DNA of 64,000 nt from Allobosea sp. 47.2.35. GTDB lineage: Bacteria; Pseudomonadota; Alphaproteobacteria; Rhizobiales; Beijerinckiaceae. The position numbers were made by a program, and so were the translations under genes. Below the pieces are notes generated by a model, which saw nothing but the letters and a program-made list of their open reading frames with translations, did not search any database and was not told where the DNA came from. The first letter of the stretch is position 1. Every line of letters begins with the position of its first letter. Location: the NCBI RefSeq assembly GCF_024655635.1, contig NZ_JANLGI010000009.1, forward strand, positions 62,001 to 126,000, written 5' to 3'. Positions 36,028 through 44,710 of this stretch are shown here, one piece after another.

Positions 36028-36167
36028 GGCGCCTGAGATGGAACGCGCAAGGCCTGAACGCAAGGGCTGCCCTGCGGCGATGCCGGGTTGATCGGCGGCC
36101 GGGCATGGCCCATGCAGAGGATGTGACCGCCCGCCGTTCCGCCGGGCCGACCCTGCCGGAGGAAGCC

Positions 36168-36932
36168 ATGCCGCTCGACCTTCACGTCTTCCGTACGCTC
36201 AACGACAATGCGGGCGCGTTGCTCCATGATCCCGCCAGCGGCGCCTGCGCCGCCATCGACGTGCCCGATGCCGGCGAGACGCTCGCCGCCGCCAGGGCGA
36301 AAGGCTGGACGATCAGCGACATCTTCATCACCCATGCCCATCACGACCACACGCAAGGCGTGGCCGAGGTGAAGCAGACGACTGGCGCCCATGTCGTCGG
36401 GCCGGTCGATGCGCGCACCAGCGCGCCGCTCGACCGGGTCCTGGGCGAGGGCGATACCGTCAGCTTCGGCGGCGAGAGCTTCGAGATCTGGCATACGCCC
36501 GGCCATTCCGACGGACATCTCAGCTTCGTCGGGCGCGGCGCCAAGCTCGCGCTGGTCGGCGACGTCGTCTTCGTGATGGGCTGTGGGCGCGTCCAGCCCG
36601 GCCAGATGGAGCGGATGTGGACCTCGCTCTCGCGCCTGATGGCGCTGCCGGGCGATGTCCGCCTGCTCGGCGGCCATGACTATACCCTGTCCAACGCCCG
36701 CTTCGCCCGATCGGTCGATTCCGCCAACGAGGCGCTCAAGGCGCGTTTCACTGATGCCGAGACGGCCAAGGCCGAGGGCCGGTTCTGGGCGCTGACGACG
36801 ATCGCTGAGGAAAAGGCGACCAACCCCTTCTTCCGGGCGACCGAGCCGGCGCTGGCGAAGGCGGTCGGGCTGGCAGGTGCCGCGCCGGGCGAGGTTTTCG
36901 CGGCGCTTCGCGAAGCCAAGAACCGGTTCTGA
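36168..36932 (+). CDS. gloB: Hydroxyacylglutathione hydrolase (glyoxalase II)
   Basis: A 254-residue metallo-beta-lactamase-fold enzyme hydrolysing S-lactoylglutathione in methylglyoxal detoxification. Start ATG 36168 behind GGAGGAAG. The dinuclear metal site is THAHHDHTQG (residues 55-64), HTPGHSDGH and LVGDVVFVMGCGR. The C-terminal glyoxalase II domain begins at GGHDYTLSNARFA and includes ALTTIAEEKATNPFFRA, which contacts glutathione. Length matches bacterial GloB. It is divergent from the methyltransferase gene (140 bp) and just upstream of a cupin gene. Confidence 0.95.
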   Translation: MPLDLHVFRTLNDNAGALLHDPASGACAAIDVPDAGETLAAARAKGWTISDIFITHAHHDHTQGVAEVKQTTGAHVVGPVDARTSAPLDRVLGEGDTVSFGGESFEIWHTPGHSDGHLSFVGRGAKLALVGDVVFVMGCGRVQPGQMERMWTSLSRLMALPGDVRLLGGHDYTLSNARFARSVDSANEALKARFTDAETAKAEGRFWALTTIAEEKATNPFFRATEPALAKAVGLAGAAPGEVFAALREAKNRF

Positions 36933-36934
36933 CC

Positions 36935-37396
36935 ATGACGATGCGGCTGGACGGGCTGACGGCGGCGGAGGTGATCCGCCTGCTCGACCTCAAGCCCCAT
37001 CCGGAGGGCGGCCATTATCGCGAGACGTTTCGCGACGGAGCCGGGCCCGAGGGGCGCGGCTTCTCGACCGCGATCTACTATCTGCTCGATACCGGCGAGA
37101 CCTCGGAATGGCACCGCGTCGATGCCGCCGAGGTCTGGCATCATTATGCCGGGGCGCCATTGGTGATCACGGTCTCGCCGAACGGGCACGATGCCTCGGC
37201 GCATCATCTCGGCACCGAGCTTGCAGCCGGTCAGCGCCCGCAATTCGTGGTGCCGGCCGGCTGGTGGCAGAGCGCGACCTCGCTCGGCGCCTGGACGCTG
37301 GTCGGCTGCACGGTCGCACCGGGTTTCGAGTTCAAGGGCTTCGAGATGGCGCCGCCGGGCTGGCGGCCGACACCGCGCAAGCCGTCCGGGGGATAG
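36935..37396 (+). CDS. Cupin-fold DUF985-family protein
   Basis: A 153-residue single-domain cupin. LKPHPEGGHYRETFRD, TAIYYLLDTGETSEWHRVDAAEVWHHYAGAPLVI and VVPAGWWQSA give the two cupin motifs with His and Glu metal ligands. DUF985 proteins resemble epimerase or sugar-binding cupins, but no activity is firmly established. It begins 2 bp after the gloB stop and ends 1 bp before an acetyltransferase start, so the three genes form one transcript. Confidence 0.9.
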   Translation: MTMRLDGLTAAEVIRLLDLKPHPEGGHYRETFRDGAGPEGRGFSTAIYYLLDTGETSEWHRVDAAEVWHHYAGAPLVITVSPNGHDASAHHLGTELAAGQRPQFVVPAGWWQSATSLGAWTLVGCTVAPGFEFKGFEMAPPGWRPTPRKPSGG

Positions 37397-37397
37397 G

Positions 37398-38156
37398 ATG
37401 CTGACGAAGACGGACGATAGCGAACTCGTGCTCGGCTGCGAGCGGCGCATCATCAATGCCTGGCCGGCTCTCTCGACGCTGATCGTCGGCGACTGGGTGC
37501 TGCGCTTCGCCAATGGCTATTCGGGCCGGGCGAATTCGGCGACGCCGCTGAGCTTTGGCGCCGAGCTCGACGCCACCATGCTAGACCTGATCGAGGAGCT
37601 CTATCGCGCCGACGGGCTTACTCCCGCGATCCGCCTGACGCCACTGGTGGCGGAGGCGACGCGGGCGGCGGTGCTGGAGCGCGGCTACCGGGTCAAGGAC
37701 AAATCCTTCGGCCAGATCGCGCCGCTTGCCGGTTTCACGGCGTCCGAAGAGGCGGAACTGCAGATCGAGGCGCGGCCGAGCCTGGAATGGACGGCCGGCG
37801 TCGCCGCGCTCCAGAGCGGCAACAAGACCCATGTCGGCAATCTCGCAGCGATCATCGAGAAGGTTCGGCTGCCGGCCGCCTTCGCGACATGGCTGGTCGA
37901 GGGTGAGGCGGTCGCCTTCGGCATGAGCGTCGCCGAGCTTGGCATGGCCGAGATCGGCCTGATCTGCGTCCATCCCGACCATCGCGGCCACGGCTATGGC
38001 CGCAAGATCGTCCGCAGCCTGATGGGTTGGGCCGCGGCGATGGGCTGCGATAACGCCTATCTGCAGGTCGAGCAGAGCAACGCCGTCGCGATCAGCCTCT
38101 ATGGCAGCCTCGGCTTCCGGCAGCTCTATGCCTACGAGACACGCATTCTCGACTGA
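37398..38156 (+). CDS. GNAT-family N-acetyltransferase
   Basis: A 252-residue protein starting at ATG 37398 behind GGGGGATAGG. The GNAT domain is in the C-terminal half: AEIGLICVHPDHRGHGYGRKIVRSL (acetyl-CoA pyrophosphate loop, motif A) and AYLQVEQSNAVAISLYGSLGFRQLYAYETR (motif B). The N-terminal 120 residues (RRIINAWPALSTLIVGDWVLRFANGYSGRANSA) are a distinct companion domain found in this GNAT subgroup. The acceptor is unknown. It is the third gene of the gloB operon. Confidence 0.9.
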   Translation: MLTKTDDSELVLGCERRIINAWPALSTLIVGDWVLRFANGYSGRANSATPLSFGAELDATMLDLIEELYRADGLTPAIRLTPLVAEATRAAVLERGYRVKDKSFGQIAPLAGFTASEEAELQIEARPSLEWTAGVAALQSGNKTHVGNLAAIIEKVRLPAAFATWLVEGEAVAFGMSVAELGMAEIGLICVHPDHRGHGYGRKIVRSLMGWAAAMGCDNAYLQVEQSNAVAISLYGSLGFRQLYAYETRILD

Positions 38157-38162
38157 GGCGTT

Positions 38163-38639
38163 TCAGCGCGTCAGCAGCGCCGTGCCGTAGAGGCCGATCG
38201 CGAAGAGGGTGTGGCTGACGAAATTGAGCAGGCGGATCTGGTTCGCGTTCGGCTTCTTCGAGGCGGCTATGCCTATGCCCATGCCGGGTTGCAGGATGAA
38301 CCAGCCGCAGCCGATCGTCGCCCAGCCGACGATGAGCGCCGGCAGGAAGGTCGGGTTACGCGCCCAGCCGGCGCCGGCGATCGCCAGCACGATGCCGGCG
38401 AAGGCGATGCCGACGAGGTAATGACAGATCCAGCCGATCGCGAGCTCGCCGGGGACGGGCTCTGACTTCGCGATATCCTCATGCCAGACGCGGCCGCGCG
38501 GCAGATGGGCGAACCAGCGCCCCGGCATTGCCCAGTTCGGCTTGGGGAAGCCGAACAGGCGCAGGACCTGAGCCCAGATATCGGTAAGCGCGGTCGCGCC
38601 GACGCCGATGACGACCATCCGCAAGATCAGATCCGACAC
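38163..38639 (-). CDS. DUF2938-family membrane protein
   Basis: A 158-residue protein with about four membrane segments. The start is GTG at 38639, set by the strong GGGGGGAT ribosome site 7 bases away; an upstream in-frame extension has no ribosome site. DIWAQVLRLFGFPKPNWAMPGRWFAHLPRGR, then GWICHYLVGIAFAGIVL and GWFILQPGMGIGIAASKKPN, match the DUF2938 family. Function unknown; inner-membrane location is inferred. Its stop converges on the acetyltransferase stop with 6 bp between. Confidence 0.88.
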   Translation of the reverse strand: MSDLILRMVVIGVGATALTDIWAQVLRLFGFPKPNWAMPGRWFAHLPRGRVWHEDIAKSEPVPGELAIGWICHYLVGIAFAGIVLAIAGAGWARNPTFLPALIVGWATIGCGWFILQPGMGIGIAASKKPNANQIRLLNFVSHTLFAIGLYGTALLTR

Positions 38640-38828
38640 GTTCCATCCCCCCGGGCCGCATCGGTGCGGCTCGTATCTGTTGGAGCGGCGATCGCGGCAG
38701 CGGTCAACCGCCGGGGCGAGCCGGCTGCGCGCGGGCGGGCTGCATGCGGCGCATCGCCCCGGCCGGGGAACCCCTGCAGGCTCCAGCGGGTTGCCTCCGC
38801 TGATCCGCATCGACCGAGGGGGAAGGAC

Positions 38829-39923
38829 ATGGCCACGGCGACCGCCGAGACGTCACGCAATGCGGCCAAGGCCGCGACCGGGCCGCATGGTGCCGCCGAG
38901 CTGCCTTCGGTCGTGGTGACCAGCTACAATCTGGAGGTCCGCGATGATGACGGCTTCGTCGGCGACAAGGCGAGCCGCGGTGCCTTCATGGAGCATCTCG
39001 ATGCGCTGCGCAGCCATCTCAAGCGCAATGGCGACGATCCGCTCGAGGGCAAGACCGCCGAGATCAGCAAGAAGGAGCTCGACTCGCTGCTTCAGGGCGG
39101 GGACGCGAGAGAAGCCGCGTTGGTGCTCAGCGCCATCGAGGGCTTCGCGCAGTCGCTTGCCTTCGTCATCCGTCGTTTCACGAGGCTGAAGAGCTGGGCG
39201 GAGATCGAGCGCATCGTCGTGGGCGGGGGCTTTCGCGAGAGCCGGGTCGGCGAACTCGCCATCGCGCGCGCCGCCATCATCCTGCGGACCGACGGGCGCG
39301 ACCTGGACCTGGTGCCGGTCAGCCATCACCCCGACGAAGCCGGGCTGGTCGGCAGCGCCCATCTCGCGCCGAAATGGATCTTCGAGGCCTATGACAGCCT
39401 CGTCGCAGTCGATATCGGCGGCTCGAACATCCGTGCCGGCATCGTCGAGCTCCGGCAGAAGAAGGCCCCGGATCTCAGCAAGGCGCGGGTCTGGAAATCC
39501 GAACTCTGGCGCCACGCCGAGGAGGAGCCGAGCCGCGATGAGGCAATCAAGCGGCTAGGCCGTATGCTGCGCGAGCAGATCGCCAACGCGGAGAAGGCGG
39601 GCTTGCGGGTCGCGCCCTTCATCGGCATCGGCTGTCCCGGATTGATCGAGCCCGACGGCGCGATCGATCGCGGCGCGCAGAACCTGCCCGGCAACTGGGA
39701 GAGCAGCCGCTTCAACCTCGTCGACAGCATCCGCGCCCTCGTGCCGGAGATCGGCGAGCACGAGACCGAGGTCGTGATGCACAACGACGCCGTGATCCAG
39801 GGCCTGAGCGAGATGCCGGGGATGCAGGATGTCGAGAGCTGGGCGGTGCTGACGATCGGCACCGGCCTCGGCAATGCGAGCTACCGCAACCGCGCCAAGG
39901 GCGGGCGCAAGCGGCGCGACTGA
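38829..39923 (+). CDS. ROK-like kinase with circularly permuted motif order
   Basis: A 364-residue protein starting at ATG 38829 behind GGGGAAGGAC. ROK sugar-kinase motifs are present but out of order. The block that normally ends ROK proteins comes first: SAIEGFAQSLAFVIRRF, then IERIVVGGGFRESRVGE (residues 127-142) and AGLVGSAHLA (171-180). The normally N-terminal phosphate loop VAVDIGGSNIRAGIVEL follows at 193-208, then IGIGCPGLIEPDG (265-277), NLPGNW (285-290), the catalytic Asp in HNDAVIQGLSE (Asp320) and the second phosphate loop TIGTGLGNASYRN (342-354), after which the chain ends. The zinc CxCGxxGCxE motif is absent. No helix-turn-helix is seen. Sugar phosphorylation is plausible; the substrate is unknown. 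Confidence 0.85.
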   Translation: MATATAETSRNAAKAATGPHGAAELPSVVVTSYNLEVRDDDGFVGDKASRGAFMEHLDALRSHLKRNGDDPLEGKTAEISKKELDSLLQGGDAREAALVLSAIEGFAQSLAFVIRRFTRLKSWAEIERIVVGGGFRESRVGELAIARAAIILRTDGRDLDLVPVSHHPDEAGLVGSAHLAPKWIFEAYDSLVAVDIGGSNIRAGIVELRQKKAPDLSKARVWKSELWRHAEEEPSRDEAIKRLGRMLREQIANAEKAGLRVAPFIGIGCPGLIEPDGAIDRGAQNLPGNWESSRFNLVDSIRALVPEIGEHETEVVMHNDAVIQGLSEMPGMQDVESWAVLTIGTGLGNASYRNRAKGGRKRRD

Positions 39924-40136
39924 GCGGCGCGCGGGCGAAACTGGCGCCTCTGCCATCTTCAGGTCGTGTTTTGCAGGGATGAGGCGGCGGGGCCCGTCTC
40001 CCCGCCCTGTTCCAATCCGCGAGCCCGGGAGCCCTTCGTGCCGGTCGAACTCCGCTCTTCATCTTGCCTTGCGCGCATGGCTGTGCCGAGGGTCGAGCCG
40101 GAGCCGAATCATCTGGACGGGCAGGACCGCATCACC

Positions 40137-42758
40137 ATGGCAGCGCGCAGGACGCGAGCGTCGTTTTCGAGCCTGCAAGGCTTCCTGGCGGCTTGCCTGC
40201 TCCTCGTCGTCATGGCTTTGGCCACCTCGGCGCCGGCTTTTGCCCAGGCGGCAGCCGAGCCGGGCAGCCTGCGCGCCCGGCTGGACAGCGTCCGCGCCGA
40301 TCTCGCCCAGATCGAGACGACGCTGGCCTCGCCCAACCCGACCGACGCCGAATTGCAGCGGCAGCGCCTGCGCCTGCAGCCCTCGCTCGACCAGTTGCGC
40401 CTGATCATCGACGAGCAGACGCCCCGCGTCGATCAGGCCAAGCTCAGGCTCGACCAACTCGGCCCCAAGCCCGAGGCCAGCGCCCCGGCTGAAAGCGCCG
40501 AGATCGCGCGTGATCGCGAGGCACGGGCCAAGGCCTTCGCGGAGGCCGACGAGACGCTGAAGCTCGCCAAGGCCTCGCTGCTCCAGGCCGAGCAATTGCA
40601 GAGCAGCATCGGCGACAAGCGCCGGGACATCTTTGCCAAGCAGCTGTTCGCGGCCGGCCCCTCCGTGGCGAACCCGGAGGTCTGGAGCAATGCGGTCGCG
40701 ACCGCCCCGGAAGACCTGCGCGCTTCCGGCCATGTCTTCGGCGGCTGGCTGGAGGGCGTCAGGGACGCCTTCTCCGGCACGCGCGGCACGGTCGTCGGCT
40801 TCGCCTTCATGGGCGCGATTCTGCTCTATTGGGCGCGGGCGCGCTATCTGCCGCGCTTCAAGGCGCGTTTCAGCAACACACAGGATACCGGCAACCTGCA
40901 CTGCCTCTATATCGCGCTCGCCCATATCGTGGCAGGCGCGGCGCCGCCGGTGCTGGCGAGCTGGCTGATCTACAAGGCCCTGAACACGACGGGCCTGCTG
41001 CCGCCGCGCATCCAGCCGGTAATCTGGGCCGTCGTCGTCGGCCTCGCCTTCTTCGCCTTCGTGCAGGCGCTGGCCGATGCGCTCTTCGCGCCGTCGAGCC
41101 CGCAGCGTCGTCTCGTCAAGGTGATGGATACGACGGCGCGCAGTGTCGTCTGGATCGCGAGCTCGCTCGCGGCGGTGATGTCGGTCGGCAAGGTGTTCGA
41201 GGCCTGGTTGCAGGCGATCGCCGCCGGCCTCGCCATCTCGATCATCGTGAAGGCGTTCTTCGCCATCCTGTTCGCGCTCGCCCTGATCGCAGGGCTCTAC
41301 CAGATCCGCGACGACGACGAGGTCGAGCAGGAGGCCTGTCTCGGCCCTTATGTTCCGGTCGATGGCGCGAGCCTGGGACCGGTGCGCATCCTCGGCTGGA
41401 TCATCGGCTTCGGCATCATCACGTCGACGCTCTTCGGCTATGTCGTCTTCGCCGCCTTCCTGGCCGAGCAGGCGCTCTGGGTCGGCATCGTCGCCTGCCT
41501 GTTCCTGCTGGTCTTCCAGTTCATCGATCTCGGCTTCCCCCGGCTCTTCGGCGGCAAGGGGCGTTTCGCGCTGACGCTGAAGGCGGGCATGGGCCTGCGC
41601 GCCGCCACGCTCGACAAGATCTCGGTCATCGGCGTCGGCATGCTGAAGCTCCTTCTGATCGCGGTGACGGTTTTGCTCGTGCTGGCGCCCTGGGGGCTGG
41701 AATCGAGCGATTTCCTCGTGTCACTGCGCGCCGCCTTCTTCGGCTTCCAGGTCGGCGGCGTCACCGTTTCGCTCTCGACCATTGTCGTCGGTGCGATCGT
41801 CTTCGCGATGGGCATCGGCGCGACGCGGGCGATGCAGCGCTGGCTCGAGAACCAGTTCCTGCCGACGACCACGCTCGATCCCGGCCTGCGCAACTCGATC
41901 ACCACTGCGGCCGGCTATATCGGCTATATCGCGGCGGCGGCGATCACGGTCTCGGCGGTGGGCCTGAGCCTGGAGCGCCTGACGCTGGTGGCCTCGGCTC
42001 TGTCCGTCGGCATCGGTTTCGGCCTGCAATCGGTGGTGTCGAACTTCGTCTCGGGCCTGATCCTGCTCTGGGAGCGGCCGATCCGGGTCGGCGATCAGGT
42101 GCTGGTCGGCGACATCGAAGGCATCGTCAAGCGCATCAACGTGCGCTCGACGGAGATCGCGACCTTCGACCGGGCGACCGTGATCGTGCCGAACTCGAAC
42201 CTGATCTCCGGCGTGGTGCGCAACCGCGTCCGCAACGACCGGACCGGGCGCGTGCTGATCGCGCTCACCGTGCCGCGCAGCCTCGATGCCGGTGAGGTCC
42301 GGGCGATGCTGTCCGAGGTCGCCTCGAACCATGGCGATGTCATGCAAAAGCCGCCGCCGGCGGTGATGTTCAAGAAGCTCGGCACCACGACGATGGATTT
42401 CGAGCTCGTCTGCGTGGTCGGCGACGTCGAGATCACCGGCCGGGTCAACAGCGACCTGAACTTCGCGATCCACAAGCGCCTCGCCGAGATGGAGCCGGCT
42501 GCCGCCGTGCCCGAATTGATGGTGCGCGGGCTGGAAGGCGTCGAGCATTCGCTTGGTAGCATCGCCGAGGCCGTCGGGCAGCGAGAGATTGCGCGCAGCC
42601 GCGTCAAGCGCGAAGCGCCGAAGCCAGTGGCGGCCGCTCCGGCGCGCCGTTCGCGCAAGCCGGTTGCGGCGGAGGAGCCCGAAGAGGAGGAAGCCGAGGC
42701 CAGCAAGCCCGCTCCCGCCCCGGCGCCCGAGCCCGCCAAGGACGACAGCAAGGAATGA
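40137..42758 (+). CDS. MscS-family mechanosensitive channel with DUF3772 domain
   Basis: An 873-residue inner-membrane protein. Start ATG 40137; the leader MAARRTRASFSSLQGFLAAC plus following hydrophobic residues ends near APAFAQ. A periplasmic coiled-coil/DUF3772 domain (about 35-200) is followed by roughly nine to ten membrane segments. The MscS pore and beta domains are clear: LTLVASALSVGIGFGLQSVVSNFVSGLILL then RPIRVGDQVLVGDIEGIVKRINVRSTEI and VIVPNSNLISGVVRN. The C-terminal 60 residues are an acidic Ala/Pro/Glu tail. It gates in response to membrane tension and releases solutes on osmotic downshock. The downstream lipoprotein gene starts 4 bp later. Confidence 0.93.
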   Translation: MAARRTRASFSSLQGFLAACLLLVVMALATSAPAFAQAAAEPGSLRARLDSVRADLAQIETTLASPNPTDAELQRQRLRLQPSLDQLRLIIDEQTPRVDQAKLRLDQLGPKPEASAPAESAEIARDREARAKAFAEADETLKLAKASLLQAEQLQSSIGDKRRDIFAKQLFAAGPSVANPEVWSNAVATAPEDLRASGHVFGGWLEGVRDAFSGTRGTVVGFAFMGAILLYWARARYLPRFKARFSNTQDTGNLHCLYIALAHIVAGAAPPVLASWLIYKALNTTGLLPPRIQPVIWAVVVGLAFFAFVQALADALFAPSSPQRRLVKVMDTTARSVVWIASSLAAVMSVGKVFEAWLQAIAAGLAISIIVKAFFAILFALALIAGLYQIRDDDEVEQEACLGPYVPVDGASLGPVRILGWIIGFGIITSTLFGYVVFAAFLAEQALWVGIVACLFLLVFQFIDLGFPRLFGGKGRFALTLKAGMGLRAATLDKISVIGVGMLKLLLIAVTVLLVLAPWGLESSDFLVSLRAAFFGFQVGGVTVSLSTIVVGAIVFAMGIGATRAMQRWLENQFLPTTTLDPGLRNSITTAAGYIGYIAAAAITVSAVGLSLERLTLVASALSVGIGFGLQSVVSNFVSGLILLWERPIRVGDQVLVGDIEGIVKRINVRSTEIATFDRATVIVPNSNLISGVVRNRVRNDRTGRVLIALTVPRSLDAGEVRAMLSEVASNHGDVMQKPPPAVMFKKLGTTTMDFELVCVVGDVEITGRVNSDLNFAIHKRLAEMEPAAAVPELMVRGLEGVEHSLGSIAEAVGQREIARSRVKREAPKPVAAAPARRSRKPVAAEEPEEEEAEASKPAPAPAPEPAKDDSKE

Positions 42759-42762
42759 TCGG

Positions 42763-43287
42763 ATGCCCAGCCTTTTCCGCCGTGCCGCAACTTCGCGCGC
42801 GATGACCTGCCCGGCCGCGCTTGCCGGCGCCCTTGCGCTTCTTGGCGTTGCCGGTTGCGCCGAGCCGCAGCGGCAGGGCCAGCCGGCCTTCTATCGCGAT
42901 CTCGGCTCCGCCTCGGCACAGGTCGACACGGAGCAGGCGCGGGCGATGATCTCGGCCTACCGGCTCAATGCCGGGCTCGGGCCGCTCGTGCTCGATCCCG
43001 CGCTGGTCGAGGCGGCCAAACGCGAAGCGACCGCCATGGCCGGCTCCGACAAGCCTGCTCAGGCCGACGCGGTCAAGGCGCGCCTCGCCCGCGAGGGGCA
43101 ACCGGGGGCGGAAGCCAATCTCTCGGCCGGCTATCGCCGCCTGGCCGAGGCCTTCTCGGGCTGGCGGGATTCGCCGCAGCATGATCGCGTCATGAAGGAT
43201 GCGAAGGCCAAGCGCATGGGCATCGCCACGGCCTATGCGCCCGGCTCGAAGTATCAGGTCTACTGGGCTCTGATCGTCGCGCCCTGA
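42763..43287 (+). CDS. CAP-domain (SCP-like) lipoprotein
   Basis: A 174-residue protein with leader and lipobox LLGVAGC. The CAP/SCP domain is short: ISAYRLNAGLGPLVLDPALVEAAKREATAMA, LAEAFSGWRDSPQHDRVMKDAKAKRMGIATAY and YQVYWALIVAP. The first usual CAP His is replaced (SDKPAQ), while the HDRVM His is kept. Bacterial members are cell-envelope proteins of uncertain function. It is cotranscribed with the channel gene, 4 bp apart. Confidence 0.88.
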   Translation: MPSLFRRAATSRAMTCPAALAGALALLGVAGCAEPQRQGQPAFYRDLGSASAQVDTEQARAMISAYRLNAGLGPLVLDPALVEAAKREATAMAGSDKPAQADAVKARLAREGQPGAEANLSAGYRRLAEAFSGWRDSPQHDRVMKDAKAKRMGIATAYAPGSKYQVYWALIVAP

Positions 43288-43352
43288 CAAGCGCAAGCGA
43301 GATCGCGCCGACCGGCTCCGTCGCCGAAAGACGATCAGCGTCATCGCAATCA

Positions 43353-43390
43353 ATGGTTGTATATTTACAGTTATGCAACCATATGCAACC
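43353..43390. promoter_or_regulatory. AT-rich repeat-bearing promoter region of the adhesin gene
   Basis: ATGGTTG (43353-43359) and CAACCAT (43376-43382) form a 7-bp dyad 16 bp apart. ATGCAACC occurs twice in direct orientation (43373-43380 and 43383-43390). The stretch is clearly richer in A and T than its surroundings, and lies 57-94 bp before the adhesin start. It is a likely promoter with a regulator or nucleoid-protein site. Confidence 0.45.
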
Positions 43391-43446
43391 TATTCTTGTA
43401 TCCTGTCCGAGCGTTCCCGTCACGGGATTGTGCTGGAGGGGTGCCG

Positions 43447-44598
43447 ATGTCACGCCGTCCGCTTGCGTTTGCTCTTGTCGCGATTGCCGCCGCTCTTCCC
43501 GGGATGGCCAGGGCCCAGTCGGGCGGCCTGATCGATGTCTGCACTGGGTTGGGCGTCGATCTCCCGGTGCTCCAGCCGGTCACCAACGCAGCCTCGGGGC
43601 TGCTCGGCGGCCTGCTCGATCCCGTGCTGAACGGCATCATCGGGGAGGTGAACCTCAACCTGCGGGACACGCTGAGCGGCCGGAATATCGGTCTCAGCAT
43701 CCGCGACCAGAACGGCAACCTCGTCACCTTGCCGGGGAACTGCAAGCTCAAGGCGGACAGCGTCACGGTCGAGGGGCCGGGCGGCATCGCCATCGGCGGC
43801 GGCGAGATCAGCGGGCTCGGCAGCACGGCGAGCCCCAAGGCAAGCGCAGCTGACCCGAATGCCATCGCCTTCGGCCATGGCGCCATGACATCCGGCGCTG
43901 CCACGGGGGCGATCGCGATCGGCCTGCGCGGGGCTGTTACGGCGGCGGACGGGGTCGCGATCGGGCGCGACAGTGCAGTCTCGGCCGCGGGCGGCATCGC
44001 GTTGGGCGCGGGTTCGGTTGCGCTGCGGGGCGGGCTGGCAGGGGCGGCGGAGGCTTTCAGCGGAACGGCGGTGGCCTCGACGCAAGGCGCGCTTTCGATC
44101 GGCTCTGCCGGCAACGAGCGTCAGATCACCCATGTCGCGGGGGGCACGCAGGATACCGACGCGGTCAACCTGCGCCAGTTGCGATCGGTCGCCAACAGCT
44201 CGGCTTCGGCTCTGGGAGGCGGGGCAGGCTTCGACGCCAACGGCAGCTTCACCGGACCACGCTATGCCCTGCGCAGCGGCATCTACACGAATGTCGGAGC
44301 GGCGCTCACCGCGCTCGACCAGCGCATCGACGATGTCGCGGCCTTTGCGCGGGAGGGTCGGCGTGAGGCGCGGCAGGGCGTCGCGGCGGCGATGGCCATG
44401 ACGGCCGCAACCATGCCGTCCCAGCCCGGCAGGACGAGCTGGAGCGGCAATACCGCGACCTACAAGGGCGAATGGGCGGCCGGCTTCGCCGTGGCGCATC
44501 GGCTCGACGTGGCTTTTCCCGTCGCGATCAATGCCGGTGTCAGCCTGGCCAGCAACAGTTTCGGCGGAGCCCGCTTCGGCCTGAGCGGCGAGTTCTGA
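43447..44598 (+). CDS. YadA-like trimeric autotransporter adhesin, small
   Basis: A 383-residue outer-membrane protein. Start ATG 43447 behind GGAGG; signal peptide MSRRPLAFALVAIAAALPG, cut after ARA. The middle has YadA head repeats (NAIAFGHGAMTSG, GAIAIGLRGAVTAADGVAIGRDSAV, GIALGAGSVAL), then the neck ERQITHVAGGTQDTDAVNLRQL, then a very short stalk and a C-terminal membrane anchor (about 310-383) ending FGGARFGLSGEF. Trimeric adhesins usually run much longer, so this is a minimal version with nearly no stalk. The first 100 mature residues (LIDVCTGLGVDLPVLQ, VNLNLRDTLSGRNIGLSI) are not recognised. Confidence 0.87.
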   Translation: MSRRPLAFALVAIAAALPGMARAQSGGLIDVCTGLGVDLPVLQPVTNAASGLLGGLLDPVLNGIIGEVNLNLRDTLSGRNIGLSIRDQNGNLVTLPGNCKLKADSVTVEGPGGIAIGGGEISGLGSTASPKASAADPNAIAFGHGAMTSGAATGAIAIGLRGAVTAADGVAIGRDSAVSAAGGIALGAGSVALRGGLAGAAEAFSGTAVASTQGALSIGSAGNERQITHVAGGTQDTDAVNLRQLRSVANSSASALGGGAGFDANGSFTGPRYALRSGIYTNVGAALTALDQRIDDVAAFAREGRREARQGVAAAMAMTAATMPSQPGRTSWSGNTATYKGEWAAGFAVAHRLDVAFPVAINAGVSLASNSFGGARFGLSGEF

Positions 44599-44710
44599 AG
44601 GGGGGTGCTCGCGATCTTGCGCCAGCAATCGGAAGGCTCCCGTCAGATCCTGTCAGCGGCGGCGCGTTCGGCCCCTTAACCGAAGCCCTCGGCGCGACTA
44701 GCTTGCGCTC

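Noticed and set aside
38163..38828. Longer N-terminus for the DUF2938 protein, reaching 38810
   Set aside because: The added residues are Arg/Pro-rich without a membrane segment, whereas GTG 38639 has a strong ribosome site and gives the family length.
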